NCBI RefSeq assembly: GCF_011303555.1
Contig: NZ_CP049868.1
Location: 1 to 64,000, forward strand
DNA from: Pedobacter sp. HDW13
GTDB lineage: Bacteria > Bacteroidota > Bacteroidia > Sphingobacteriales > Sphingobacteriaceae
DNA: 64,000 nt
Direction of reading: 5' to 3'
In this document: piece after piece, positions 55,302 through 63,373 of the stretch
Layout: each line of letters begins with the position of its first letter
Numbering within the stretch: the stretch's first letter is position 1
Program-made: the position numbers and the translations under genes
The notes under the pieces: model-generated
What the model was told of the DNA's origin: nothing
Database searches by the model: none
What the model saw: only the letters and a program-made list of their open reading frames with translations

Positions 55302-55517
55302 TTATAAAGCAGTACCGAACTGGTCAATTACCTGTATGTTTATGGCAACTAATAATGCCTCGTGCATTTCAAAAGAAACAGCTAACCCAGCCTTTGGGTC
55401 AGCTCCATTTAACACCCCTGTATGGTAAAACAAAACTTCTACTCCGAATTCAGTTTTAATCTTACCAAAACCCTCTGCTTCACTATAACATCCTATTATC
55501 CCCATTTGTTTTATCAT
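55302..55517 (-). CDS. Divergent cold-shock-domain protein
   Basis: The 71-residue protein has the CSD pattern, but weakened. The start MGIIGCYSEAEGFGKIKTEF stands for the KxFNxxKGFGFI RNP1 region with several basic and aromatic residues gone, and VEVLFYHTGV for RNP2. The back half is hydrophobic and lacks the usual Gly-Lys pattern. A start at M5 is equally possible. Single-strand binding is likely reduced or changed. It is the first of three CSD genes in 1 kb. Confidence 0.7.
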   Translation of the reverse strand: MIKQMGIIGCYSEAEGFGKIKTEFGVEVLFYHTGVLNGADPKAGLAVSFEMHEALLVAINIQVIDQFGTAL

Positions 55518-55732
55518 CTTAGCCTGAGCTCATTTTACAGCATAGCCTATAAAACTATGCCAAAATAATTTCAGCACTGCAACACTAGCGCCGGCATCGT
55601 AATTTGGGTAAATAAATAAGAAAGACAACTATTTTGAGCAGGTAAAATGACTCATTTTAAACACTTACCCGTCTACTAAGGATGAATTCAGGATATCAAA
55701 CCCGACAAAACGCCACGCTTTAAAGAAGTAAA

Positions 55733-55918
55733 TTACGCCAGTTTCACATTAATGGCATTGGCGCCTTTTTTGCCCTGTGCTATTTCAAACGTTACTTTAT
55801 CGTTTTGTTTTACTTTATCAATCAGCCCTGTAACGTGAACAAAGACCTCTTCTCCGCTTTCGGTAATTACAAATCCAAAACCTTTAGATTCGTTAAAAAA
55901 TTTTACTGTTCCTTGCAT
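55733..55918 (-). CDS. Cold-shock protein, CspA family
   Basis: The 61-residue protein is a compact CspA with intact motifs: QGTVKFFNESKGFGFVITES (RNP1 KGFGFV) and EEVFVHVTGL (RNP2 VFVHV). It binds single-stranded RNA and DNA and acts as an RNA chaperone. A long upstream gap (55919-56025) could hold the leader typical of cold-shock genes. It lies between two divergent relatives on the same strand. Confidence 0.93.
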   Translation of the reverse strand: MQGTVKFFNESKGFGFVITESGEEVFVHVTGLIDKVKQNDKVTFEIAQGKKGANAINVKLA

Positions 55919-56025
55919 TCAATTTAGATTTTTGAACATAAACATACAAAAACTATCTCAACTATAAGCCGTTGAACCATTTTTTAATTAAAACCAGTCT
56001 TTTTCAGCGGTTGATATGCAGCTTC

Positions 56026-56277
56026 TCACAAACATGTTTTAACTCTGGGCTTATATTTAGCTATAGCCATGATATTTTTGGCCACTATGCCCCTTTTCGT
56101 AATCTGGGTATCAAATTCTACCGAGCTACCAACATACAAACCTTTCGCTTTACAATCTGCAATATCGAAATAAATACTTTCCGCAACCAGGAGCTGAGAA
56201 ATTAGCCCAAATCCCCTTTGTTTATTATAAGCAGTAATAACTCCGGTCATACAAAATAGTTTTAATTGTTTAGCCAT
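56026..56277 (-). CDS. Divergent cold-shock-domain protein with basic tail
   Basis: The 83-residue protein carries a cold-shock fold: MTGVITAYNKQRGFGLISQL (RNP1 RGFGLI) and ESIYFDIADC (RNP2-like). Later it has GSSVEFDTQITKRGIVAKNI. A start at M10 (56250) fits CspA better than the annotated one. Its basic end AKYKPRVKTCL is unusual. With its two neighbours it makes a cluster of three CSD genes of different conservation. Confidence 0.75.
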   Translation of the reverse strand: MAKQLKLFCMTGVITAYNKQRGFGLISQLLVAESIYFDIADCKAKGLYVGSSVEFDTQITKRGIVAKNIMAIAKYKPRVKTCL

Positions 56278-56371
56278 ATAAATATAAGGTTACCAATACT
56301 GTACAGATACCGCAGTAGATATCCTGTTAAAATAAATAGATAACCCTAACAGACTAGTTGATATGCAAAGC

Positions 56372-56404
56372 TTGCCAATAATATCAAAATGTTAAATTTG
56401 ATAT
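56372..56404 (+). promoter_or_regulatory. Promoter with overlapping inverted repeat
   Basis: TTG (56372-56374), 18 bases, then TAAATTTG (56393-56400) match the Bacteroidota promoter. A perfect inverted repeat ATATCAAA (56381-56388)/TTTGATAT (56397-56404) covers the -7 element, and a third ATATCAAA stands at 56475-56482 just before the ATG. Confidence 0.55.
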
Positions 56405-56484
56405 ACGCACAACCTACGGTTGTTAACCAAATTTAAACTATATAGTGAGCAACCTGTTAGTACTATACATCAATATATCAAAAC

Positions 56485-56679
56485 ATGAAAAAGCTAACAA
56501 AAAACAGTTCGGAAAAAGAACTAGATAACGTAAAAGAAGGCGACAATATTCAGGATGATACTGGCAAGCAGGGAGAAGTGGCCCATATCGAAATTTTAAA
56601 CCGTCGTCGCGAAAAACAGTATTATTATAAACTCAAAAACGACGGCACGATCCTGGTTATTAAGCAGGGTGTGTTTTAG
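56485..56679 (+). CDS. Small hypothetical protein with an SH3/KOW-like pattern
   Basis: The 64-residue protein is soluble and charged: ELDNVKEGDNIQDDTGKQGE followed by VAHIEILNRRREKQYYYKLK. The run of a short acidic loop, a Gly-turn and hydrophobic strands looks like a small beta-barrel (KOW/SH3-like), but this is only a pattern. It has its own promoter and possible operator. Function unknown. Confidence 0.6.
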   Translation: MKKLTKNSSEKELDNVKEGDNIQDDTGKQGEVAHIEILNRRREKQYYYKLKNDGTILVIKQGVF

Positions 56680-56849
56680 GTAATTTCCGGGCTTAACATA
56701 CAACATTTTGTTTTTTATTTATGGTTTGTGGTGCACAAGCGATAGGCTTTTTTAGTCCAAAATTAGGCAATAAGCATTAATTTTGATACAATGTATCGAT
56801 TGCATAAAATAATACACTATATTTACGCAACACACCATTAACCAAATAA

Positions 56850-59552
56850 ATGAAAACTATTTTTACACTATTGCTATCTGCTGCTGCCCTCATTTCGGCA
56901 ACAACAATTAACAAAAACACCTATCAAAGCAAAAAAACATCCTTTTTATCTTTTGATAAAACCGATACTCCTGATCAGGATCGCTTTGTAAAAGTTACCC
57001 TTGCACAGGGAGAATTTACCGAACCAACAGAAATGGCTGTTCTGCCCAACCTGGATATTTTGGTTACTCAGCGAAGGGGCGAAATACTGATTTATAAGAA
57101 CCAAACCAAAAAGCTTAAAGAGGCTGGCAAACTCGATGTTTATTTTAAAACCAATGCACCCGGAGTTAACGCCGAAGAAGGCTTGCTGGGTATGGCTGCC
57201 GATCCGAAATTTGCCGTAAACAAATACGTTTACCTTTTTTACAGCCCGTTCGATAAATCGGTAAACAGATTATCTCGATTTAAACTGGTTAACGACCAGA
57301 TTGTTAAAGAATCGGAAAAAATTGTTCTTGAGTTTTATTCGCAACGCGACATTTGCTGCCACACTGGTGGTTCAATTGCCTTTGGATCAGACGGATTATT
57401 GTATGTTTCTACAGGAGATAACTCCACTCCTTTTGATGCACCAAACCAAAAATTTGTAAATAAAGGCTATGCACCACTCGATAACCGGAAAGGATTTGAA
57501 CAATATGATGCCAGAAGATCATCGGGAAATACGAATGATTTAAGGGGCAAAATTTTAAGGATAAAAGTTAATGAAGATGCTACTTATAGCATTCCCGATG
57601 GCAACCTTTTCCCTAAAAACGATCCTAAAAGTCGCCCCGAAATTTATGTAATGGGCAACCGGAATCCGTACCGCATTTCTGTTGATCAGAAAACCAACTT
57701 TTTATACTGGGGTGAAGTTGGTCCGGATGCCAGTGATGACGATGCATTAAGAGGCCCGAGAGGCTACGATGAAGTTAACCAGGCCCGTAAAGCCGGTAAT
57801 TTTGGCTGGCCTTTATTTATTGGAAATAACTATGCATACAAAGCTTACGATTTTACCAATGGTGCAAACGGCGATGCTTTCAATCCTGCGACGCCGATTA
57901 ACAATTCGCCAAACAATACAGGCTTAACCCAGCTTCCACCTACCCAACCAGCATTTATCTGGTATCCTTATGGCTTATCTAGCGAATTTCCGCAGGTTGG
58001 TGCCGGTGGGCGTACAGCTATGGCCGGTCCGGTTTATTATACTAAGCCCAATTCGCCTTATCCTGCTTATTACAACGGAAAATTGATTATTTACGAATGG
58101 GTACGTGGTTGGGTAAAAGCAGTAACCATGGATGCTGCCGGCAATTACATCAGTATGGAGCCTTTCTTGTCTAAAGTTTCGTTAGCTGCACCAATTGATA
58201 TGGAACTGGGTCCGGATGGGAAACTGTATATCCTGGAATACGGAAAAGGCTGGTTCTCTAAAAACCCCGATGCAGCCATTACCCGTATAGATTACATGAA
58301 AGGAAACCGTCCGCCAAGTGTAGAAAGTTTAGATATAGCAAAAACAAGTGGTTTATTACCTTATAAATTAACAGCTACTGTTAAGGCTAAAGATCCGGAT
58401 GGTGATGCGCTTAGCTACGTGTGGAACCTGGGTAAAGGAATTACTAAAACTACAACTACACCAACATTGCAATATACTTTTACCAAAGCTGGCGAATACC
58501 CGGTAAGCGTAACCGTTATGGATAAAAGTAAAGCTGCTGCCAAAAGCCAGGTTATCCCGGTTTTTGCAGGCAACGAGCATCCGGCTGTTGATATACTTTT
58601 AGCCGGAAACAAAAGTTTTTACTTCCCAAACAAAGTGATAGATTATAAAGTGCTGGTAAACGATAAAGGTGCAAAAGTTAATAATAGCCGTATTTACATC
58701 TCAAACACCTACACCCAGGGAACTGATATGGCTGGTGCGCAACTGGGTCACCAACAAGCCGCACAAACAGTAGTTGGAAAAGCATTGATGTTAAAGTCAG
58801 ATTGCAGCACCTGCCATAAAGAATCGGCAGTTTCAATTGGCCCTGCCTTTGAAAGAGTTGCCGCAAAATATAAAAATGATAGTAAGGCCGTTGATTATCT
58901 GGCTTCGAAAGTAATTGGTGGCAGTCACGGTGTTTGGGGCGAGGTGCCTATGCCGGCACACAGTGCCATGAAAGAGGCTGAGGTTAAAAAGATTACCGAG
59001 TGGATTATGACTTTGGGCAACAAGGAAACGATTTCAGCCTCACTACCCACTTCTGGTAAGATTGTTCCTCCTGCTACCGTTGATAAAAAGAAATCGGTAA
59101 TGACACTTAAAGCAAGTTATACTGATGCAGGTGCAAAAGGATTAAAGCCTTTAACCACTACCAACTTAATTAACCTGAGAAGCAGTGTAATTGATGCCGA
59201 GGACATTAAAGAAGTTAAAGGCTTTGAAAAGAAGGATATTTATGGTGGCGAAAAACTTGTCTTAACCCGCGATAATGGCTGGTTAGCTTTAAAAGACATC
59301 GATTTAACCGGTATTGCAAGTTTTGGTTTTTCATTTGCAAACTTAGCACCTGGCACCGAAGGTGAAATTGAAATCAGACTTGATAGTAAAGATGGGGCCG
59401 TAGTCGGGAAATCTACATTTACCAAAGCTGTACCTGTAAATCTGCTCACCGATGGAAAGCTTCACTCCCTTTATTTTATATTTAAGGGTGTAAAATCTGA
59501 AGATAAAAATAATAAGCTCGTTATTCAATCTGTAATAGTCGAGCCAAAATAA
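56850..59552 (+). CDS. Multidomain secreted glucose/sorbosone dehydrogenase with PKD and cytochrome c domains
   Basis: The 900-residue protein has a signal peptide (MKTIFTLLLSAAALISATT). Residues 40-480 are a PQQ-type sugar dehydrogenase propeller (PTEMAVLPNLDILVTQRRG, SGNTNDLRGKILRIKV, YVMGNRNPYRISV). A PKD domain at about 490-575 has DGDALSYVWNLGKG and ends VSVTVMD. A cytochrome c domain is at about 635-725, with the heme motif CSTCH at 652-656. The last 160 residues are a beta-sandwich like a carbohydrate-binding module. It would oxidise a sugar or alcohol and pass electrons to the heme, all outside the inner membrane. A GATAC-AAT-GTATC palindrome (56785-56797) lies upstream. It ends in a terminator. 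Confidence 0.88.
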   Translation: MKTIFTLLLSAAALISATTINKNTYQSKKTSFLSFDKTDTPDQDRFVKVTLAQGEFTEPTEMAVLPNLDILVTQRRGEILIYKNQTKKLKEAGKLDVYFKTNAPGVNAEEGLLGMAADPKFAVNKYVYLFYSPFDKSVNRLSRFKLVNDQIVKESEKIVLEFYSQRDICCHTGGSIAFGSDGLLYVSTGDNSTPFDAPNQKFVNKGYAPLDNRKGFEQYDARRSSGNTNDLRGKILRIKVNEDATYSIPDGNLFPKNDPKSRPEIYVMGNRNPYRISVDQKTNFLYWGEVGPDASDDDALRGPRGYDEVNQARKAGNFGWPLFIGNNYAYKAYDFTNGANGDAFNPATPINNSPNNTGLTQLPPTQPAFIWYPYGLSSEFPQVGAGGRTAMAGPVYYTKPNSPYPAYYNGKLIIYEWVRGWVKAVTMDAAGNYISMEPFLSKVSLAAPIDMELGPDGKLYILEYGKGWFSKNPDAAITRIDYMKGNRPPSVESLDIAKTSGLLPYKLTATVKAKDPDGDALSYVWNLGKGITKTTTTPTLQYTFTKAGEYPVSVTVMDKSKAAAKSQVIPVFAGNEHPAVDILLAGNKSFYFPNKVIDYKVLVNDKGAKVNNSRIYISNTYTQGTDMAGAQLGHQQAAQTVVGKALMLKSDCSTCHKESAVSIGPAFERVAAKYKNDSKAVDYLASKVIGGSHGVWGEVPMPAHSAMKEAEVKKITEWIMTLGNKETISASLPTSGKIVPPATVDKKKSVMTLKASYTDAGAKGLKPLTTTNLINLRSSVIDAEDIKEVKGFEKKDIYGGEKLVLTRDNGWLALKDIDLTGIASFGFSFANLAPGTEGEIEIRLDSKDGAVVGKSTFTKAVPVNLLTDGKLHSLYFIFKGVKSEDKNNKLVIQSVIVEPK

Positions 59553-59558
59553 ACAGCA

Positions 59559-59595
59559 AGCCCGGAACAACATCAAAAAGGTTTCGGGCTTTTTT
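59559..59595 (+). terminator. Terminator of the dehydrogenase gene
   Basis: AGCCCG (59559-59564) pairs with CGGGCT (59585-59590) and is followed by six T, six bases after the stop codon. Confidence 0.85.
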
Positions 59596-59641
59596 ATTGT
59601 AAAAAGATAGTCGTGTGTACACTTCTTTAACACAGCAATAA

Positions 59642-59649
59642 TATCTTTG
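59642..59649 (+). promoter_or_regulatory. Candidate -7 element of the HAD hydrolase operon
   Basis: TATCTTTG is a perfect TAnnTTTG, 18 bases before the ATG at 59668. The -33 part is not clear. Confidence 0.4.
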
Positions 59650-59667
59650 CAGCAAATTTGGTAGCAC

Positions 59668-60303
59668 ATGCAAAATATTAAAAACATCATTTTTGATTAC
59701 GGCAACGTAATATTCGATATAGATTTTAGAATCGCACAGGCATCTTTCCAAAAACTGGGCATTACCGATGTAGAAACCTTTTTTGCACATAAGGCCCACA
59801 ACAGTTTATTTGATGATTTTGAAACCGGAGCCATTTCTCCGGCCGAATTCAGAGCAGGTATCAGGGCGGCCGCCAACCAACCTCAACTTACCGACCAGCA
59901 GATTGATGATGCGTGGAACAGCTTATTGATTGGTACCATACAACAAAACCACGATTTACTGTTAGAGGTTAAATCAAAATACCGTACGTTTTTGCTAAGC
60001 AACAATAACGAAATCCACTACGATTGGATTATCAACTACCTGCAGGCTGCTTTTAAAATCAACAATTACGACGATTATTTCGAAAAGGCATATTTTTCGC
60101 AGCACATGAAACTGCGCAAGCCAAACACCAATATTTTCGAACAGGTATTAAAAGAGAACAACTTAAACCCAGCCGAAACCTTGTTTATAGATGATAGTCC
60201 GCAACATATTGAAGGCGCTAAAAAAGTAGGTTTAAATACTTTGTTAATGACCGAAAAACCAGCGCAATTAGCCTCGTTTCTAAAAACAAACGGAATTTTG
60301 TAA
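59668..60303 (+). CDS. HAD-family phosphatase
   Basis: The 211-residue protein is a cytoplasmic haloacid-dehalogenase-like hydrolase. Motif I is IIFDYGNVIFDID with the nucleophile Asp at position 10 and Gly-Asn in place of the usual Gly-Thr. Motif II is FLLSNNN, motif III the Lys in KLRKPNTNIF, and motif IV LFIDDSP. The cap is helical, as in the YihX/epoxide-hydrolase-N-terminal-type group. It should dephosphorylate a small metabolite. It is 8 bases before the Mpo1-like gene on the same strand. Confidence 0.92.
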   Translation: MQNIKNIIFDYGNVIFDIDFRIAQASFQKLGITDVETFFAHKAHNSLFDDFETGAISPAEFRAGIRAAANQPQLTDQQIDDAWNSLLIGTIQQNHDLLLEVKSKYRTFLLSNNNEIHYDWIINYLQAAFKINNYDDYFEKAYFSQHMKLRKPNTNIFEQVLKENNLNPAETLFIDDSPQHIEGAKKVGLNTLLMTEKPAQLASFLKTNGIL

Positions 60304-60311
60304 ATTAGGTT

Positions 60312-60632
60312 ATGGCAGAAAAAAAGTTTACATCGCTTAAAGAGTTCTACCCTTTTTACTTATCGGAGCATACCAACACTACTTCGCGTGTGCTGCATTT
60401 TATAGGTACCAGCTTAGTGGTATTGGCTTTCTTAGCAGGCTTTCTCTTTCACAACTGGCGTTTCTTCCTGTTAATGCCTTTAGTGGGCTATAGTTTTGCC
60501 TGGGTTGGTCATTTCTTTTTCGAGAAGAATAAACCGGCTACCTTTCAATATCCGGGGTATAGCCTGGCCAGTGATTTTATTCTTTTTTATGATCTGTTAA
60601 CCGGACAACAATCTTTTGTGGTAAAGAAATAG
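60312..60632 (+). CDS. Mpo1-like (DUF962) membrane protein
   Basis: The 106-residue protein has the family pattern FYPFYLSEHTNTTSRVLHFI, then two hydrophobic helices and FAWVGHFFFEKNKPATFQYP. The His-rich positions are those that bind iron in the yeast enzyme Mpo1, which removes a carbon from 2-hydroxy fatty acids. A lipid-oxidation role is therefore possible but not shown for bacterial members. It is in an operon with the HAD gene. Confidence 0.88.
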   Translation: MAEKKFTSLKEFYPFYLSEHTNTTSRVLHFIGTSLVVLAFLAGFLFHNWRFFLLMPLVGYSFAWVGHFFFEKNKPATFQYPGYSLASDFILFYDLLTGQQSFVVKK

Positions 60633-60830
60633 TTTCAGTTGGCAATGTCTAAAACTGCACAAAACTGAAAACCATCAACTGCTAACCGTAAATTATTACA
60701 TAAAAACTGCTAATTGTTGGCAATTTCCAGTTCAAAAAAAACAGTTGGCAATTTTCATCTGGAAGTGTGTAAAACCACCCAAAACTGAAAACTACCAACT
60801 GCTTGCTGTAAATTGTCAACCGAAAACTGA
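60633..60830. repeat. Degenerate direct repeats between convergent genes
   Basis: Two imperfect copies of a unit beginning CAGTTGGCAAT and containing AAAACTGAAAAC and CAACTGC lie at about 60638-60700 and 60741-60815. CAGTTGG and CCAACTG also allow hairpins. The tract separates the Mpo1-like and proline dehydrogenase genes. Confidence 0.55.
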
Positions 60831-60831
60831 A

Positions 60832-62016
60832 CTACAGTCTTCTTCTTTTTAATTCTCTTTCAATCAAGCCAAGCTCTCTACTGGTTTGGCCGGCAACAGA
60901 TGTGTTTTCCTGAGCCCTTCTGAACAAATAAGGCATTACGGCTTTAATTGGCCCGTAAGGTACATATTTAGCTACATTGTAATCCGAATCGGCAAGGTTA
61001 AAACTTAAATTATCGCTCATGCCAAGCAATTGTGCAAAGTACACGTGCGGGTGGTTATGGGCGATATTTTTTTCTTCCAGTAAATAGGTTAACAAACGGC
61101 TGCTATCTTCGTTATGTGTTCCTGCAACAATGGCAATCTCCTCAATATGATCTACACAATAGCGTAACGATTCGTTATAATCATGGTCAGACGCGGCTTT
61201 ATCTGGCTGTATCGGCGAAGCATAACCCATCTCGGCAGCGCGTTTGCGTTCTTTTTCCATATAGGCACCGCGCACCATTTTAACACCTAAAATAAAACCA
61301 TCGGCTTTCGCAATTAAATGGTCGGCTTTCATATCAGCCAGTTTATCGTGGCGGTACATCTGATAAGTGTTATACACAATAATGCGTTCGCGATTAAATT
61401 TACGCATCATGTCCAATGCCAGTGCATCAATGGTATCCTGAATCCAGGTTTCTTCTGCATCAATCATAATTGGCACACCTTTCTCGAAAGCGGTTTTGCA
61501 TATTTTTTCGCAGCGTACTTTTACCTTTTCATACTCAGCCTCTTCAGTTGCTGTAGGGGTTTCTTTTGCATCTAACTTTTGTAACAGGGCAAAACGACCA
61601 ATCCCGGTAATCTTAAATACCGTAATTGGAATTTTAACATCACCATCGGCACGAACAATGGTACGGATAATTTCGGCACATGTTTCATCAAATACCAGCT
61701 CTTCTTCTTCACCTTCAACAGAGTAATCTAAAATAGTACCAACACCACCCTTATGTAACTGATCTATTGCTTTATCGCACTCGGCAATGGTTTCGCCACC
61801 ACAAAACTGCTGAAAAATGGTTGCTTTAATCGCACCTTGAATGGGTAGTCCGATATTCAAAAAGAAATTGGTAATGGCCGGACCAACTTTGGTTAGAAAA
61901 TTATTGGCGATGATTTTAAAAAGCCAGTATGCTTTTTTTAATTCTGTATTGCTTTTTTGACGGAACGCAACTTCCGTATTATCGAAATTTGGTTGCTTAT
62001 TGGGGGATGAATCCAT
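60832..62016 (-). CDS. Proline dehydrogenase
   Basis: The 394-residue protein is a stand-alone PutA-type proline dehydrogenase barrel. Visible motifs are GFILGVKMVRGAYMEKERKR, followed later by YVPYGPIKAVMPYLFRRAQE, which contact flavin and proline. The extended N-terminus seen here is usual for Bacteroidota members. It oxidises L-proline to pyrroline-5-carboxylate and passes electrons to the quinone pool. The P5C dehydrogenase is not adjacent. The gene is divergent from the S4/aroB operon. Confidence 0.95.
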   Translation of the reverse strand: MDSSPNKQPNFDNTEVAFRQKSNTELKKAYWLFKIIANNFLTKVGPAITNFFLNIGLPIQGAIKATIFQQFCGGETIAECDKAIDQLHKGGVGTILDYSVEGEEEELVFDETCAEIIRTIVRADGDVKIPITVFKITGIGRFALLQKLDAKETPTATEEAEYEKVKVRCEKICKTAFEKGVPIMIDAEETWIQDTIDALALDMMRKFNRERIIVYNTYQMYRHDKLADMKADHLIAKADGFILGVKMVRGAYMEKERKRAAEMGYASPIQPDKAASDHDYNESLRYCVDHIEEIAIVAGTHNEDSSRLLTYLLEEKNIAHNHPHVYFAQLLGMSDNLSFNLADSDYNVAKYVPYGPIKAVMPYLFRRAQENTSVAGQTSRELGLIERELKRRRL

Positions 62017-62045
62017 TTTTTATCTATAATTAAGTCAGATTGGTG

Positions 62046-62053
62046 CAAAATTA
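62046..62053 (-). promoter_or_regulatory. -7 element of the proline dehydrogenase gene
   Basis: The minus strand reads TAATTTTG, a perfect TAnnTTTG, 29 bases before the start codon. The -33 TTG is not clear. Confidence 0.45.
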
Positions 62054-62096
62054 TAAAAAGCATTGATTGTTAAAACTAAAAAGGTTTAAATAATCG

Positions 62097-62104
62097 TATT
62101 TTTG
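62097..62104 (+). promoter_or_regulatory. -7 element of the S4/aroB operon
   Basis: TATTTTTG is a perfect TAnnTTTG ending 6 bases before the ATG at 62111. Transcription would start at or next to the A of the start codon, giving a leaderless mRNA. Confidence 0.5.
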
Positions 62105-62110
62105 CAGAAA

Positions 62111-62317
62111 ATGATACAATTCAAATTAGAAGGCGAATTTATTCCATTAATTCAGTTGTTAAAGGCTACCGGATTGGTTGGAAGCGGCGGCGATGCCCAG
62201 GCCGTTGTTACAGATGGTTTAGTAAAATGTAACGGAGAGGTAGATTACCGCAAACGTTATAAGGTTAGAGTTGGCGATATTATTACTTTTGGAGAAAATA
62301 AAATAGAAGTTATTTAA
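62111..62317 (+). CDS. S4-domain RNA-binding protein (YbcJ/YaaA-like)
   Basis: I chose the ATG at 62111 (68 residues) over a TTG at 62102, because the promoter overlaps the TTG. The protein is one S4 domain: FIPLIQLLKATGLVGSGGDA, then VTDGLVKCNGEVDYRKRYKV and GDIITFGENKIEV. Members bind RNA or the ribosome; some help 50S assembly. Its stop overlaps the aroB start (TAATG), so the two are translated together. Confidence 0.9.
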   Translation: MIQFKLEGEFIPLIQLLKATGLVGSGGDAQAVVTDGLVKCNGEVDYRKRYKVRVGDIITFGENKIEVI

Positions 62318-63372
62318 TGGAACCACTAACCAGCGCAGGCCACTCCGTTTATTTCGAAAGTAATTTAGCTGCTTTAAAAGTACTTTTAGAAAGCAATAAA
62401 TACAGCAAAGTTTTTGTACTTGCTGATGAACATACCAGTGAAATATGCTTACCGCTTTTTCAATCGCTTTTGGATTTTTCTGAATTTGACCTGATTGAAA
62501 CTTCGGCAGGCGAAGAAAATAAAAACATCGATTTCTGTATCGGTATCTGGAAAACCCTATTGGATTTTGAAGCCGACCGCAAAAGTTTAATGATTAACCT
62601 TGGTGGTGGTGTAATTACCGATATGGGTGGTTTTATTGCCTCTACATACAAACGCGGAATCGATTTTGTTAATATTCCCACTACCCTACTTTCGCAGGTT
62701 GATGCCTCTGTAGGTGGTAAAACCGGCATCGATATCGACAATGTAAAAAACATGGTAGGTACCTTTACCCTGCCACAAATGGTTTTTATCGAAACCGGCT
62801 TTTTAAAAACGCTGCCACAACGCGAACTTTTATCGGGTTTTGCAGAAATGATTAAACATGGTTTAATTTACGATAAACCTTATTACGAAAAATTAAAAGG
62901 AAGCAATTATTTAACACCTGCTGCAGAAGACATTTACCGCTCGGTAGAAATTAAGAACGAGGTGGTAACCATCGATCCTCATGAAAAAAATCTGCGTAAG
63001 ATTTTAAATTTTGGCCATACCATTGGTCATGCCATTGAGGGGTACTCACTCGCTAACGACGAAAATCCGTTAACTCACGGTGAGGCTATTGCCATTGGTT
63101 TTGTGTGCGAAGCTGCACTTTCGATTAATAACAGTACCCTTACCACAGAAGAGCTAGAAGATATTAGCAGATATATCTTATCGTTATACCCTAAATACCA
63201 CATCAAAAAAGAAAGCTACGATACGCTTTTAGATCTAATGAAAAGTGATAAAAAGAACGAAGATGGCAATATTTTGTTCTCTTTACTGGAAACAACAGGC
63301 AAATGCGCGTTTAACTGCCGTGCTACCAAAGCCGATATTTTAAGCAGTTTAGATTATTATAACAGTTTATAG
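62317..63372 (+). CDS. aroB: 3-dehydroquinate synthase
   Basis: The 351-residue protein is a complete AroB: NLGGGVITDMGGFIASTYKR for NAD binding, SQVDASVGGKTGIDIDNVKN, and the metal ligands in GFAEMIKHGLI, ILNFGHTIGHAIEG and THGEAIAIGFVCE. It turns DAHP into 3-dehydroquinate, the second step of the shikimate pathway. It is translationally coupled to the S4 gene, and one base separates it from the sterol-desaturase-family gene, so the operon has at least three genes. Confidence 0.97.
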   Translation: MEPLTSAGHSVYFESNLAALKVLLESNKYSKVFVLADEHTSEICLPLFQSLLDFSEFDLIETSAGEENKNIDFCIGIWKTLLDFEADRKSLMINLGGGVITDMGGFIASTYKRGIDFVNIPTTLLSQVDASVGGKTGIDIDNVKNMVGTFTLPQMVFIETGFLKTLPQRELLSGFAEMIKHGLIYDKPYYEKLKGSNYLTPAAEDIYRSVEIKNEVVTIDPHEKNLRKILNFGHTIGHAIEGYSLANDENPLTHGEAIAIGFVCEAALSINNSTLTTEELEDISRYILSLYPKYHIKKESYDTLLDLMKSDKKNEDGNILFSLLETTGKCAFNCRATKADILSSLDYYNSL

Positions 63373-63373
63373 C

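Noticed and set aside
62460..62753. 97-codon minus-strand frame in aroB
   Set aside because: It is antisense to the NAD-binding core of aroB.
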